Positions 1-5,711 are shown, counted from the stretch's first letter. The stretch is DNA of 5,711 bases from Dysgonamonadaceae bacterium (GCA_031284225.1 JAITAH010000244.1:1-5711); one strand, 5' to 3'. The notes: generated by a model not told the origin, from the letters alone. A program made the numbers and translations.

Positions 1-280
1 CGACGGCTTGTAAATACCCTTGTTTTTTGAAGAATAACAGAATTTCGTCGGTCAGTTGCAAAGCAGGCTCGCCGCCTGTCCAAACAATCCATTGACAAGG
101 AAATTGCTTGAGTATCGTCAGAATTTGACCCAAATTCATTTCTTTGCTTTCGGCATAATCGGTATCGCAGAACGAACATTTCAAATTACATCCACTCAAA
201 CGAATAAAGATGGACGCTTCGCCTTGCCGAGCGCCCTCGCCTTGCAAAGAATAAAATATTTCGTTGACATTAAGGTTCAT
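1..280 (-). CDS. queE: 7-carboxy-7-deazaguanine synthase, 3' end missing
   Basis: Radical SAM enzyme that converts 6-carboxy-5,6,7,8-tetrahydropterin to 7-carboxy-7-deazaguanine in the queuosine (preQ1) pathway; cytosolic. The first 93 residues are present, and the gene runs off the left edge with no stop. The N-terminus reads MNLNVNEIFYSLQGEG, the usual QueE opening with the substrate-side QGEG motif at about 13-16. The cluster-binding cysteines are C31, C35 and C38 (CxxxCxxC, within SGCNLKCSFCDTD), followed by the SAM-binding TGGEP at 68-72. The family is usually around 180-230 residues, so roughly half is missing. The ATG at 280-278 overlaps the 3' end of queD by 11 bp, which implies co-transcription and probably translational coupling. 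There is no clear Shine-Dalgarno sequence, as is common in this phylum. Family assignment is firm; completeness beyond the edge cannot be judged. Confidence 0.95.
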   Translation of the reverse strand, partial: MNLNVNEIFYSLQGEGARQGEASIFIRLSGCNLKCSFCDTDYAESKEMNLGQILTILKQFPCQWIVWTGGEPALQLTDEILLFFKKQGYLQAV

Positions 281-623
281 AGATACAGGAAGTTTGAGGC
301 GTTTCACACACTTCTACCGCATACAATTCGGGAATTTCCGATTTAAAACGGTCGTATAGGAAACGCGCAATATTTTCCGATGTAGGATGTGCCGGTATTA
401 CATCGTTCAAGTGTCGATGATCTAAGGTTTCATCGATATACTGTTGTACGAATCGGAGTGATTTATAATCTTTTACAAATCCGTAAGCATCCAATGTTTC
501 CGATTTCAGGTAAAAACCCACCACATAATTATGCCCGTGCATCCGCGCACACGGATGCTCTTTATCCAATTGATCCAATTGATGGGAAGCGGAAAACGAG
601 AAATTTTTACTTATCTTGTACAT
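270..623 (-). CDS. queD: 6-carboxy-5,6,7,8-tetrahydropterin synthase
   Basis: Zinc enzyme of the PTPS/QueD family that makes 6-carboxytetrahydropterin from 7,8-dihydroneopterin triphosphate, the step before QueE. The protein has 117 residues, normal for the family. Numbered from the ATG at 623, the zinc ligands are H14 (in SASH) and H29 and H31 (HGHNY). The catalytic cysteine is C25, in the CxxxHGH arrangement typical of QueD rather than animal PTPS. D52 (VKDY), H69 (LDHRHLND), PTSEN at 80-84 and E107 (CETP) complete the family signature. An in-frame TTG at 629 would add two residues, but the ATG at 623 gives the expected MYKISKNF start and has AAAGG about 8 nt upstream. The gene starts inside the end of prmC (17-bp overlap) and runs 11 bp into queE. 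An alternative as a folate-type PTPS is unlikely given the queE neighbour. Confidence 0.95.
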   Translation of the reverse strand: MYKISKNFSFSASHQLDQLDKEHPCARMHGHNYVVGFYLKSETLDAYGFVKDYKSLRFVQQYIDETLDHRHLNDVIPAHPTSENIARFLYDRFKSEIPELYAVEVCETPQTSCIYEP

Positions 624-1521
624 TTTCAATGCCTTTAACCGAATGCAAAGGTACGGAAATTTTTGATAACGGAAAAGTTCCCTTTACCATCCGTTCTTTT
701 CCGGCCATATCTCGCAGAACTTCAACCTCCCGATACTCTTTTTTCCGCAGCATTTCAACGACGGCGGTTCCGAAACGCGCATTGATTTCAAAAAAAATTC
801 GCCCGTCCGGTTTTAAAAAAGCCCGTCCGGCATCAGCGATTCGCTCGTAAAACAAAAGCGGCTGCTCTTCCGGTACAAACAGTGCCTCGTGCGGCTCATA
901 CGCCAACACATTGGGCGACATTGCCGGCTGTTCCGAAGGGGTTATGTAAGGCGGATTGCTCACAATCACATCGAAAGAAGAAAAAGGCAATGGAACTGAA
1001 GAAAGAATATCGTGCCGGAAAAACCGGACGTTTACCTGATTTAAATACGCATTTTGCGCGGCTACTTCCAGCGCTTTTTCAGAAATATCCAACGCATATA
1101 CTTCCGCCTCCGGCAAATACTTGGCTAAAGCTATCGCAATACATCCCGATCCCGTTCCAATATCCAAAATCCGATACCGTGTACCCTGCACCGCGCACCG
1201 TGCATCTTTTAATACCCATTCCACCAACTCTTCCGTTTCCGGACGAGGAATCAATACCGCCTCATTTACCCGAAACGGTAATCCGTAAAACTCCGTTTCA
1301 CCCAAAATATACTGCAACGGACGAAATTTTTTCAACGCTTCCGTAATCTTCCGGATGTGCATACGGGCATGTCCCGATAAGTGCGTACCGGTGTCGCGCA
1401 CTAGTGTTTGCTTATCGGCCCGGCAAACCGATTCCAGTATCCGGTAATACAGTGATCGGATTTCAGCATCGGGATAACAGCCCTGCAATTGTTCACGCAT
1501 GTATTGTAATGATTGCTGCAT
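607..1521 (-). CDS. prmC: peptide chain release factor N5-glutamine methyltransferase
   Basis: SAM-dependent methyltransferase that methylates the glutamine of the GGQ loop in release factors RF1/RF2, raising termination efficiency; cytosolic. The protein has 304 residues. A helical N-terminal release-factor-binding domain covers about 1-75, with RPLQYILGE at 67-75. The linker IPRPETE is at 91-97, SAM-binding motif I DIGTGSG at 120-126, an acidic ribose-binding candidate is D145, and the catalytic NPPY is at 189-192. The conserved family end, DMAGKERMVKG, is at 271-281. About 23 further residues follow that I do not recognise as conserved; the tail's last codons overlap the start of queD. The N-terminus (MQQSLQYMRE) matches the usual Bacteroidales start, so the ATG at 1521 is preferred over the internal one at 1500. 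It is the first gene of a three-gene operon with queD and queE and diverges from the lipoprotein gene at 1633. Confidence 0.95.
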   Translation of the reverse strand: MQQSLQYMREQLQGCYPDAEIRSLYYRILESVCRADKQTLVRDTGTHLSGHARMHIRKITEALKKFRPLQYILGETEFYGLPFRVNEAVLIPRPETEELVEWVLKDARCAVQGTRYRILDIGTGSGCIAIALAKYLPEAEVYALDISEKALEVAAQNAYLNQVNVRFFRHDILSSVPLPFSSFDVIVSNPPYITPSEQPAMSPNVLAYEPHEALFVPEEQPLLFYERIADAGRAFLKPDGRIFFEINARFGTAVVEMLRKKEYREVEVLRDMAGKERMVKGTFPLSKISVPLHSVKGIENVQDK

Positions 1522-1524
1522 ACG

Positions 1525-1587
1525 GACTAAAATATCTATTTAAACACTAAAAATGTATAAATATTGGATGAGTTAATTATTTTAGTC
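1525..1587. repeat. 10-bp perfect inverted repeat in divergent intergenic region
   Basis: GACTAAAATA at 1525-1534 is the exact reverse complement of TATTTTAGTC at 1578-1587, separated by 43 bp. The left arm ends 4 bp before the prmC start codon; the right arm lies about where the -33 box of the rightward promoter would be. It could be a pair of regulator half-sites, or a weak hairpin in a prmC leader starting upstream of 1587. In an AT-rich stretch of about 110 bp such a repeat can also arise by chance. Confidence 0.4.
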
Positions 1588-1598
1588 GAAAATGTTTC

Positions 1599-1606
1599 TA
1601 CTTTTG
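1599..1606 (+). promoter_or_regulatory. Bacteroidota -7 promoter element for the lipoprotein gene
   Basis: TACTTTTG matches the Bacteroidota sigma-70-type -7 consensus TAnnTTTG exactly. It lies 26 bp before the ATG at 1633, so transcription would start near 1611-1614 with a leader of about 20 nt. The -33 box is poor; TTTTAG at 1580-1584 is the nearest T-rich candidate. It is the only perfect rightward match in this intergenic region. Confidence 0.5.
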
Positions 1607-1616
1607 TAAAACAAAA
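1602..1616. repeat. short palindrome spanning two opposed -7 elements
   Basis: TTTTGT (1602-1607) and ACAAAA (1611-1616) form a perfect 6-bp inverted repeat around a 3-nt centre. It arises because the TTTG ends of the rightward and leftward -7 candidates face each other. It is not followed by a GC-rich stem or by coding sequence in need of termination, so it is read as promoter symmetry rather than a terminator. Confidence 0.4.
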
Positions 1617-1619
1617 ATA
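1612..1619 (-). promoter_or_regulatory. possible -7 promoter element for prmC-queD-queE
   Basis: On the minus strand this reads TATTTTTG, an exact TAnnTTTG match. It would start transcription near 1605 and give prmC a leader of about 85 nt. A T-run (TTTTT on the minus strand, at about 1641-1645) lies about 21 nt upstream as a weak -33 candidate, already inside the start of the divergent gene. A nearer alternative, TACATTTT on the minus strand at about 1549-1556, lacks the final G. Placement is uncertain. Confidence 0.3.
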
Positions 1620-1632
1620 TTGCTAATCGATT

Positions 1633-2763
1633 ATGCATTTAAAAACCGGTTTTTATATTTTATTGGCTACGTTGATTTTAACGGGCTTAATTTCTTGTTT
1701 AGGCAGTTCGGAATATCCCGAATATGAAGTTTCGACCGACGCACAATTAACTTCTTTTGCTATATCGAACGATTCGCTGGCAGTTTTGGCTACCGCCAAA
1801 TTCAGCATCGACCAAAAGCAGAATATTATTTATAATTACGATTCGCTGCCCTATTTAACGGATACGGCGAAAATCGGTTCTCAGGCGATTGTTACATACA
1901 CTGCCGGTTCCGGCGCTTCTCCTTCCGTTCGCATACAATATCTGGATGGCGATACGGCTTGGGTGGCCAGCGGCGATACCTTGCAGATCGCTTCGCAATT
2001 TGATTTGAAAATTTATTCCCCCAGCGGAGAATCGAAAACCTACACCGTGAATATCAATATCCACCAAATAGATCCCGATTCGGTGCAATACCATCCCGTG
2101 AATGTTTCCGATGTTCCGGCAATAACACTTCCCGATTGGGCATCCCTTACCCAACATTGCCCGGCGAACTGGGAAGTTGTTACTTGTTTGGGGTTTTTAC
2201 GTCCGGACGAACAAAAAGAGTTAGCGTTAATCGTTAAAGACAAAGACAACGATCAACTTCATTTCGCTTTCTCGAAAGATTTGGAAGAATACCGGTTGGG
2301 AGCCACCATTCCCGAAGATTTCCCTGTTTCGGGATTTTCCGTACTTAACGACCGGAGTTTTGCCGGACGGCTGACGGTCATCGTTAACTTGCAATCGGTT
2401 TGGACAACCGAGGACGGATTATATTGGACAAATATTTTCGGCACTCACGAAACTTTACCGGTGATTGAGGGAGGAAATGCTTTCCTCTATAACGGCGAAA
2501 TTTGGTTAATCAACGGCAGATTGGTCAATGGCGATTATAATCCGAAAGTCTATTATTCCATCAACGGTGGAATTGTTTGGAAAGAGAAACCGACCAAAGT
2601 GCAACCGCCCGCCGAATTTCCACTCCGGCAAGACGCCCAAGTGGTGTTGGCTGCCGATGGAAGCTCTTTTTATATCGTCGGCGGACGAAATCAAAATACA
2701 AATACACCTTCGCTGAACGATGCTTGGCAAGTCGCATTGAATTCCAAGGTGTTTCATCATTAA
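1633..2763 (+). CDS. DUF6242-type lipoprotein with C-terminal kelch/Asp-box-like repeats
   Basis: Exported lipoprotein of unknown function, 376 residues. Residues 1-21 are a type II signal peptide with lipobox LISC and lipidated cysteine C22. The next block, about 30-145, has the features I associate with the Bacteroidales DUF6242 family: AQLTSFAISNDS, AKFSIDQKQNIIYNYDSLPY at 55-74, a beta-sandwich-like segment, then a KTYTVNINIHQIDPDS hinge at 135-150. The C-terminal part, about 175-370, looks like a partial beta-propeller. Asp-box-like turns TTEDGLYW (258-265) and SINGGIVW (309-316) are present, and so is a kelch-like FYIVGGRNQN...LNDAWQVAL near the end. As I recall, relatives are often longer (about 450 residues), so one or more propeller blades may be missing; this is unverified. 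It starts its own transcript and lies 37 bp upstream of the DUF6089 gene, with no terminator seen between. Surface or periplasmic display is inferred; the acidic residue after C22 that often marks surface export in this phylum is not obvious (LGSSEYPE). Confidence 0.75.
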   Translation: MHLKTGFYILLATLILTGLISCLGSSEYPEYEVSTDAQLTSFAISNDSLAVLATAKFSIDQKQNIIYNYDSLPYLTDTAKIGSQAIVTYTAGSGASPSVRIQYLDGDTAWVASGDTLQIASQFDLKIYSPSGESKTYTVNINIHQIDPDSVQYHPVNVSDVPAITLPDWASLTQHCPANWEVVTCLGFLRPDEQKELALIVKDKDNDQLHFAFSKDLEEYRLGATIPEDFPVSGFSVLNDRSFAGRLTVIVNLQSVWTTEDGLYWTNIFGTHETLPVIEGGNAFLYNGEIWLINGRLVNGDYNPKVYYSINGGIVWKEKPTKVQPPAEFPLRQDAQVVLAADGSSFYIVGGRNQNTNTPSLNDAWQVALNSKVFHH

Positions 2764-2767
2764 AATA

Positions 2768-2775
2768 TAATTTTG
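2768..2775 (+). promoter_or_regulatory. possible -7 promoter element before the DUF6089 gene
   Basis: TAATTTTG matches TAnnTTTG exactly and lies 25 bp before the ATG at 2801, the same geometry as the element at 1599. No convincing -33 box is seen. TATAATTTT occurs twice here (2766-2774 and 2791-2799), which shows how easily AT-rich sequence gives such matches. If real, it would let DUF6089-uppS-bamA be transcribed independently of the upstream lipoprotein gene. Confidence 0.3.
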
Positions 2776-2800
2776 AAGCGATTTTCACGTTATAATTTTC

Positions 2801-3514
2801 ATGACATCAGCTTCAAAATATATCATCACAAAGGTAGGCTGGATACTGGCTTACATATTGATAAGCTGTTCCGCAGCGGCGGCGCAGGAATACAAGTACG
2901 AAATCGGAGGAATGGCGGGAACGGCAATGTACCTCGGCGACGCCAACGAAGCTTCCTTGCTCAAAGGGTGGAATCCGGCCGGCGGATTGATTTACCGCTA
3001 CAACCTGAATTTCCGCTGGGCGCTGAAATTCGATGGGATGATGGGGCAAGTAACCGGCGATACGAAAAACGAAGCTAATGTTTTTCCCAATCACGCACAA
3101 ACCGCTTTCAAACGCAATTTCTTTGAACTGGGCGGACAAATTGAATTCAATTTCCTGCCTTACAGCGATAAATATGCGTACTTGAACACTCATAAAATTT
3201 CGCCTTACCTTTTTACCGGTTTGGGTTTAACCCTGGCTCCGGGCGAAGATACATTCTTCGGTCTGAACCTGCCGATAGGGATAGGCGTTAAATATAAACT
3301 TATGCACAAAGTGAACTTGGGAATAGAATACGGCGTACACCGTTTGCTCGGCGATGCGTTCGACGCTCCCGCCGGTTCCGGCGAGGGACTGACGTTGAAT
3401 AATCCCTATCAGGTGCGGCAAGGATTATTTAAGAACAAAGATTGGTATAACACATTGCTTTTTTCCATTACCTGGGAATTCGGGTTAAGGGACGAAAGAT
3501 GTACCACAGACTGA
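2801..3514 (+). CDS. DUF6089 family predicted outer-membrane beta-barrel protein
   Basis: Small exported protein of unknown function, 237 residues. The N-terminus is hydrophobic (about 12-28) and ends SCSAAAAQE; signal peptidase I cleavage between A28 and Q29 is most likely. The LISC at 20-23 also fits a lipobox, so lipidation at C23 cannot be excluded. After the signal the protein begins YKYEIGGMAGTAMYLGDANE (31-50), the usual DUF6089 opening. It continues as alternating amphipathic beta strands rich in Gly, Tyr and Phe (for example SPYLFTGLGL at 134-143, LPIGIGVKYKL at 157-167, VNLGIEYGVHRLLGDAFD at 171-188). A terminal strand, DWYNTLLFSITWEFG, follows at 214-228. This suggests an 8-stranded-type barrel in the outer membrane. 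In Bacteroidales this family is, to my knowledge, regularly found just before uppS and bamA, as here; its last 16 bp overlap uppS. No catalytic residues are evident. Confidence 0.85.
   Translation: MTSASKYIITKVGWILAYILISCSAAAAQEYKYEIGGMAGTAMYLGDANEASLLKGWNPAGGLIYRYNLNFRWALKFDGMMGQVTGDTKNEANVFPNHAQTAFKRNFFELGGQIEFNFLPYSDKYAYLNTHKISPYLFTGLGLTLAPGEDTFFGLNLPIGIGVKYKLMHKVNLGIEYGVHRLLGDAFDAPAGSGEGLTLNNPYQVRQGLFKNKDWYNTLLFSITWEFGLRDERCTTD
3487..3492 (+). promoter_or_regulatory. Shine-Dalgarno-like site for uppS
   Basis: AAGGGA lies 6 nt before the ATG at 3499, inside the end of the DUF6089 gene. It is the clearest ribosome-binding site in the window and favours 3499 over the ATG at 3514, which has no such sequence ahead of it. 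Confidence 0.5.
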
Positions 3515-4257
3515 TGAAAGAGCAATTGGATTTGACACGGCTTCCGCGACACGTCGCTATTATTATGGATGGCAACGGACGATGGGCGCAGCAAAACGGA
3601 ATGGATCGTTACCGCGGACATGAAGAGGGGGTTGTTTCTGTGCGAAAAATCGTGGAAGCAGCCGGCGAAATCGGTATCCGCTATCTGACGGTTTATACCT
3701 TTTCGACCGAAAATTGGAACCGGCCGCAAGCCGAAATCGACGCGCTGATGTCGCTCATAGTGGTTGCTATTCGTCGTGAAACGCCCGATTTGATGAAAAA
3801 TAATGTACGCTTGCTGACCATCGGCGATATCGACCGATTGCCCCAAGAAGCGAAAGAAAATCTACTCGGCTGCATCGAAGAAACCAGTCGGAATACCGGA
3901 TTGACCCTGATTCTGGCGCTCAGTTATTCGGCTCGCTGGGAAATCGCCGAAGCTGTACGGCAAATCGTACAAAAAGTACAGGAAGGCCGACTCGACAACG
4001 TATCAGTCATTGACGAAGAAACGATTTCCCGCCATCTTCCGACAAAACATATTCCCGATCCCGATTTATTGATCCGGACGGGAGGCGAATACCGCATCAG
4101 CAATTTCCTTTTATGGCAATTGGCGTATGCGGAACTGTATTTTACCCCTGTTTATTGGCCCGCATTCCGGGAAAATAATTTCTACGAAGCCCTTCTCGAT
4201 TTCCAAAAACGGGAACGGCGATTCGGAAAAACCGGCGAGCAGGTCAAAATTAAATAA
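3499..4257 (+). CDS. uppS: isoprenyl transferase (undecaprenyl diphosphate synthase)
   Basis: Cis-prenyltransferase that extends farnesyl diphosphate with isopentenyl diphosphate to C55 undecaprenyl diphosphate, the lipid carrier for peptidoglycan and surface glycans; acts at the inner face of the cytoplasmic membrane. The protein has 252 residues, normal length. Family signatures are intact: MDGNGRWA at 23-30 with the Mg-binding/catalytic D24, GHEEG with H41, VYTFSTENWNRP at 65-76, and the C-terminal DPDLLIRTGGEYRISNFLLW at 187-206 with diphosphate-binding R193, R199 and S201. YAELYFT with E212 and the YWP motif at 219-221 follow. Two starts are possible. The ATG at 3499 has AAGGGA upstream and overlaps the previous gene by 16 bp. 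The ATG at 3514 (MKEQLDLTRLPRH) overlaps its stop as TGATG and matches the usual N-terminus length. Either way it is coupled to the DUF6089 gene, and bamA follows after 9 bp. Confidence 0.96.
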   Translation: MYHRLMKEQLDLTRLPRHVAIIMDGNGRWAQQNGMDRYRGHEEGVVSVRKIVEAAGEIGIRYLTVYTFSTENWNRPQAEIDALMSLIVVAIRRETPDLMKNNVRLLTIGDIDRLPQEAKENLLGCIEETSRNTGLTLILALSYSARWEIAEAVRQIVQKVQEGRLDNVSVIDEETISRHLPTKHIPDPDLLIRTGGEYRISNFLLWQLAYAELYFTPVYWPAFRENNFYEALLDFQKRERRFGKTGEQVKIK

Positions 4258-4266
4258 TTGAAAAAA

Positions 4267-5711
4267 ATGAGAAAAACGATCTTTTTATTCTTATTGTTCT
4301 CTCCCTTCCTTTCGTTGTTCGCACAGGAAACGACCGAAACTCCGGTCATTACTTACAGCCTGAACAATGACAAAAAATATGTCATCGCCGATATCAAAGT
4401 AACGGGAGTTGAAAGTTATGGTTACGAAGATTATGTATTGATCGGCATATCCGGCCTCAGCGTGGGCGACAAAGTGAACATACCGGGCGAAGAAATTACC
4501 GCCGCTCTGCGCGCTTTCCTCAAACACGGCTTATTTTCATGGGGGCAAATCCTGGCTACCAAACAAACGGCCGACAGCGTTTGGATCGAAGTCAAACTTC
4601 GTCCGAATCCACTGATTTCCAATATTGCCTTTACCGGCGTCAAAAAAAGCGAAAAGGAAGATCTGGAAACCAAAATCGGAATGGCTCGCGGTACGCAGTT
4701 GACGCCCAACTTGATTAACCGCGCAAAAAAACGAGTCAAAGATTATTTCGACGAAAAAGGCTTCAGCAATGCGGATGTGAAATTACAGCAGCGAAACGAC
4801 CCCGCTAACGAGGGCAAAGTAATCCTGGAAATTAACATCGACAAAAATCAGAAAACAAAAATTGCTCATATCTACATCACCGGAAACGAAAAAGTATCGG
4901 AATCCGATTTGAAAATAGCGATGAAGAAAACTAACGAAAGCCGCAATTTTTTTAAAGGATTGATGCATATTCCCAAACTTACGATACGCGAACTTTTCAG
5001 CACTAAAAAATTCGTTAAGGAAGAATACGACGCCGATTTGGAAAATCTAATTACCAAATACAGCGAAAAAGGCTATCGCGACGCCTACATCGTATCCGAT
5101 AGCGTAGTTTCTCTGGACGATCGGCGAGTAGATGTTTATATCACAGTAGATGAGGGAAATAAATACTACATCCGCAACATCAAATGGGTGGGAAACACTT
5201 TGTATCCGTCCGGCGCTCTGGAAACGATATTAGATATGAAGCCCGGCGATATCTACAACCAAAAGAAACTGAACGAAAGACTATTATCCGACGAAGACGC
5301 TGTTTCTAACGTCTATTATAATACCGGATATATCTTTTCGCATTTAGATCCGGTGGAAACCTATATCGAAAACGATTCGGTCGATCTCGAAATCCGGGTC
5401 ATGGAAGGCATTCAAGCCTCGCTCAACCGAATTGTTATCAACGGAAACGACCGGTTGTATGAAGATATTATCCGCCGGGAATTAGTTACCAAACCGGGAC
5501 AGTTGTTCAGCAAAGAAACCCTGATGCGTTCTGCGCGTGAAATTGCTCAAATGGGACATTTCGATCCGGAAAACATGGATATTAAACCGATTCCCGATGA
5601 AGAAACCGGTACCGTAGATATCAACTACAATCTTACCTCGAAAGCCAACGACCAAGTCGAATTTTCGGCCGGTTGGGGACAAACGGGAGTGATCGGCCGG
5701 TTAAGTCTTAA
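4267..5711 (+). CDS. bamA: outer membrane protein assembly factor BamA, 3' end missing
   Basis: Omp85-family insertase that folds beta-barrel proteins into the outer membrane; the core of the BAM complex. The 481 codons present are open to the right edge. A signal peptide covers 1-19 (hydrophobic FLFLLFSPFLSLFA, cleavage A19-Q20). Five periplasmic POTRA domains follow: about 38-112, 116-193, 197-296, 300-378 and 384-457. POTRA elements visible are ITGNEKVSESDL at 204-215, SEKGYRDAYI at 266-275, WVGNTLYPSGAL at 307-318, and INGNDRLYEDIIRREL at 391-406 with the adjacent KPGQLFSKETLM. The barrel begins near VEFSAGWGQTG at 464-474 and is cut off after one strand. Bacteroidota BamA is usually about 870-890 residues, so roughly 45% is missing. 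The start is an ATG after an A-run, 9 bp after uppS, so it is translated from the same mRNA. No internal stop or frameshift was seen in the part present. Confidence 0.95.
   Translation, partial: MRKTIFLFLLFSPFLSLFAQETTETPVITYSLNNDKKYVIADIKVTGVESYGYEDYVLIGISGLSVGDKVNIPGEEITAALRAFLKHGLFSWGQILATKQTADSVWIEVKLRPNPLISNIAFTGVKKSEKEDLETKIGMARGTQLTPNLINRAKKRVKDYFDEKGFSNADVKLQQRNDPANEGKVILEINIDKNQKTKIAHIYITGNEKVSESDLKIAMKKTNESRNFFKGLMHIPKLTIRELFSTKKFVKEEYDADLENLITKYSEKGYRDAYIVSDSVVSLDDRRVDVYITVDEGNKYYIRNIKWVGNTLYPSGALETILDMKPGDIYNQKKLNERLLSDEDAVSNVYYNTGYIFSHLDPVETYIENDSVDLEIRVMEGIQASLNRIVINGNDRLYEDIIRRELVTKPGQLFSKETLMRSAREIAQMGHFDPENMDIKPIPDEETGTVDINYNLTSKANDQVEFSAGWGQTGVIGRLSL

Noticed and set aside
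624..629. Two-codon longer queD start at TTG (629)
   Set aside because: The ATG at 623 gives the canonical MYKISKNF start and has an AAAGG upstream at usable spacing; TTG starts are rarer.
389..850. Plus-strand open frame across queD/prmC
   Set aside because: It lies antisense to well-supported queD and prmC codons, shows no family motif, and its residue composition is that of a reverse-strand shadow.
882..1346. Plus-strand open frame of 154 codons antisense to prmC
   Set aside because: The opposite strand encodes intact PrmC motifs (DIGTGSG, NPPY); the open frame is rich in Pro, His and Thr as expected for an antisense shadow.
1602..1616. TTTTGT-AAA-ACAAAA as an intrinsic terminator
   Set aside because: The stem is A/T-only apart from one G-C pair, has a 3-nt loop, and sits between divergent genes where no transcript needs to end.
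1522..1632. preQ1 riboswitch ahead of the queuosine operon
   Set aside because: The region is almost entirely A/T with no C-rich loop and A-rich tail arrangement of a preQ1 aptamer; the only structure is the inverted repeat reported separately.
2764..2800. Terminator between the lipoprotein gene and DUF6089
   Set aside because: No GC-containing stem is present; only the AT-rich direct repeat TATAATTTT is seen, so read-through is plausible.
3409..3846. Minus-strand open frame of 145 codons across the DUF6089-uppS junction
   Set aside because: It is antisense to the conserved UppS N-terminus and has no recognisable domain or start context.
1..5711. A defence island, mobile element, CRISPR array or new multi-gene system
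   Set aside because: All seven genes belong to recognisable families, five of them core metabolic or envelope genes, with no transposase, integrase, terminal repeats, regular repeat arrays or visible shift in composition.

Overview
The window comes from the chromosome of a member of the Bacteroidota, most likely the order Bacteroidales. Four things point there: best-recalled similarity of every protein, the DUF6242 and DUF6089 families, AT-rich and mostly Shine-Dalgarno-free translation starts, and TAnnTTTG-type -7 promoter elements. It is densely coded. The only gap above 40 bp is the divergent intergenic region at 1522-1632.

Left half, minus strand, transcribed leftward: prmC (release-factor glutamine methyltransferase), then queD (6-carboxytetrahydropterin synthase), then queE (7-carboxy-7-deazaguanine synthase, cut by the left edge). 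The three genes overlap by 17 bp and 11 bp, so they almost certainly share one mRNA. QueD and QueE catalyse consecutive steps towards the 7-deazaguanine precursor of tRNA queuosine, and PrmC modifies peptide-chain release factors, so the operon has a translation-quality theme.

Right half, plus strand: a DUF6242-type lipoprotein, a DUF6089-type predicted outer-membrane beta-barrel protein, uppS (undecaprenyl diphosphate synthase) and bamA (outer-membrane protein assembly factor, cut by the right edge after all five POTRA domains). DUF6089 and uppS overlap by 16 bp, and uppS and bamA are 9 bp apart. This is an envelope-biogenesis cluster: lipid carrier for peptidoglycan and surface glycans, the beta-barrel insertase, and two uncharacterised exported proteins.

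I found no mobile element, CRISPR array, RNA gene, toxin-antitoxin or defence system. This is a conserved housekeeping region. The less understood parts are the two DUF proteins beside bamA/uppS and the compact divergent promoter region, which has two opposed -7 elements and a 10-bp inverted repeat reaching to within 4 bp of the prmC start.
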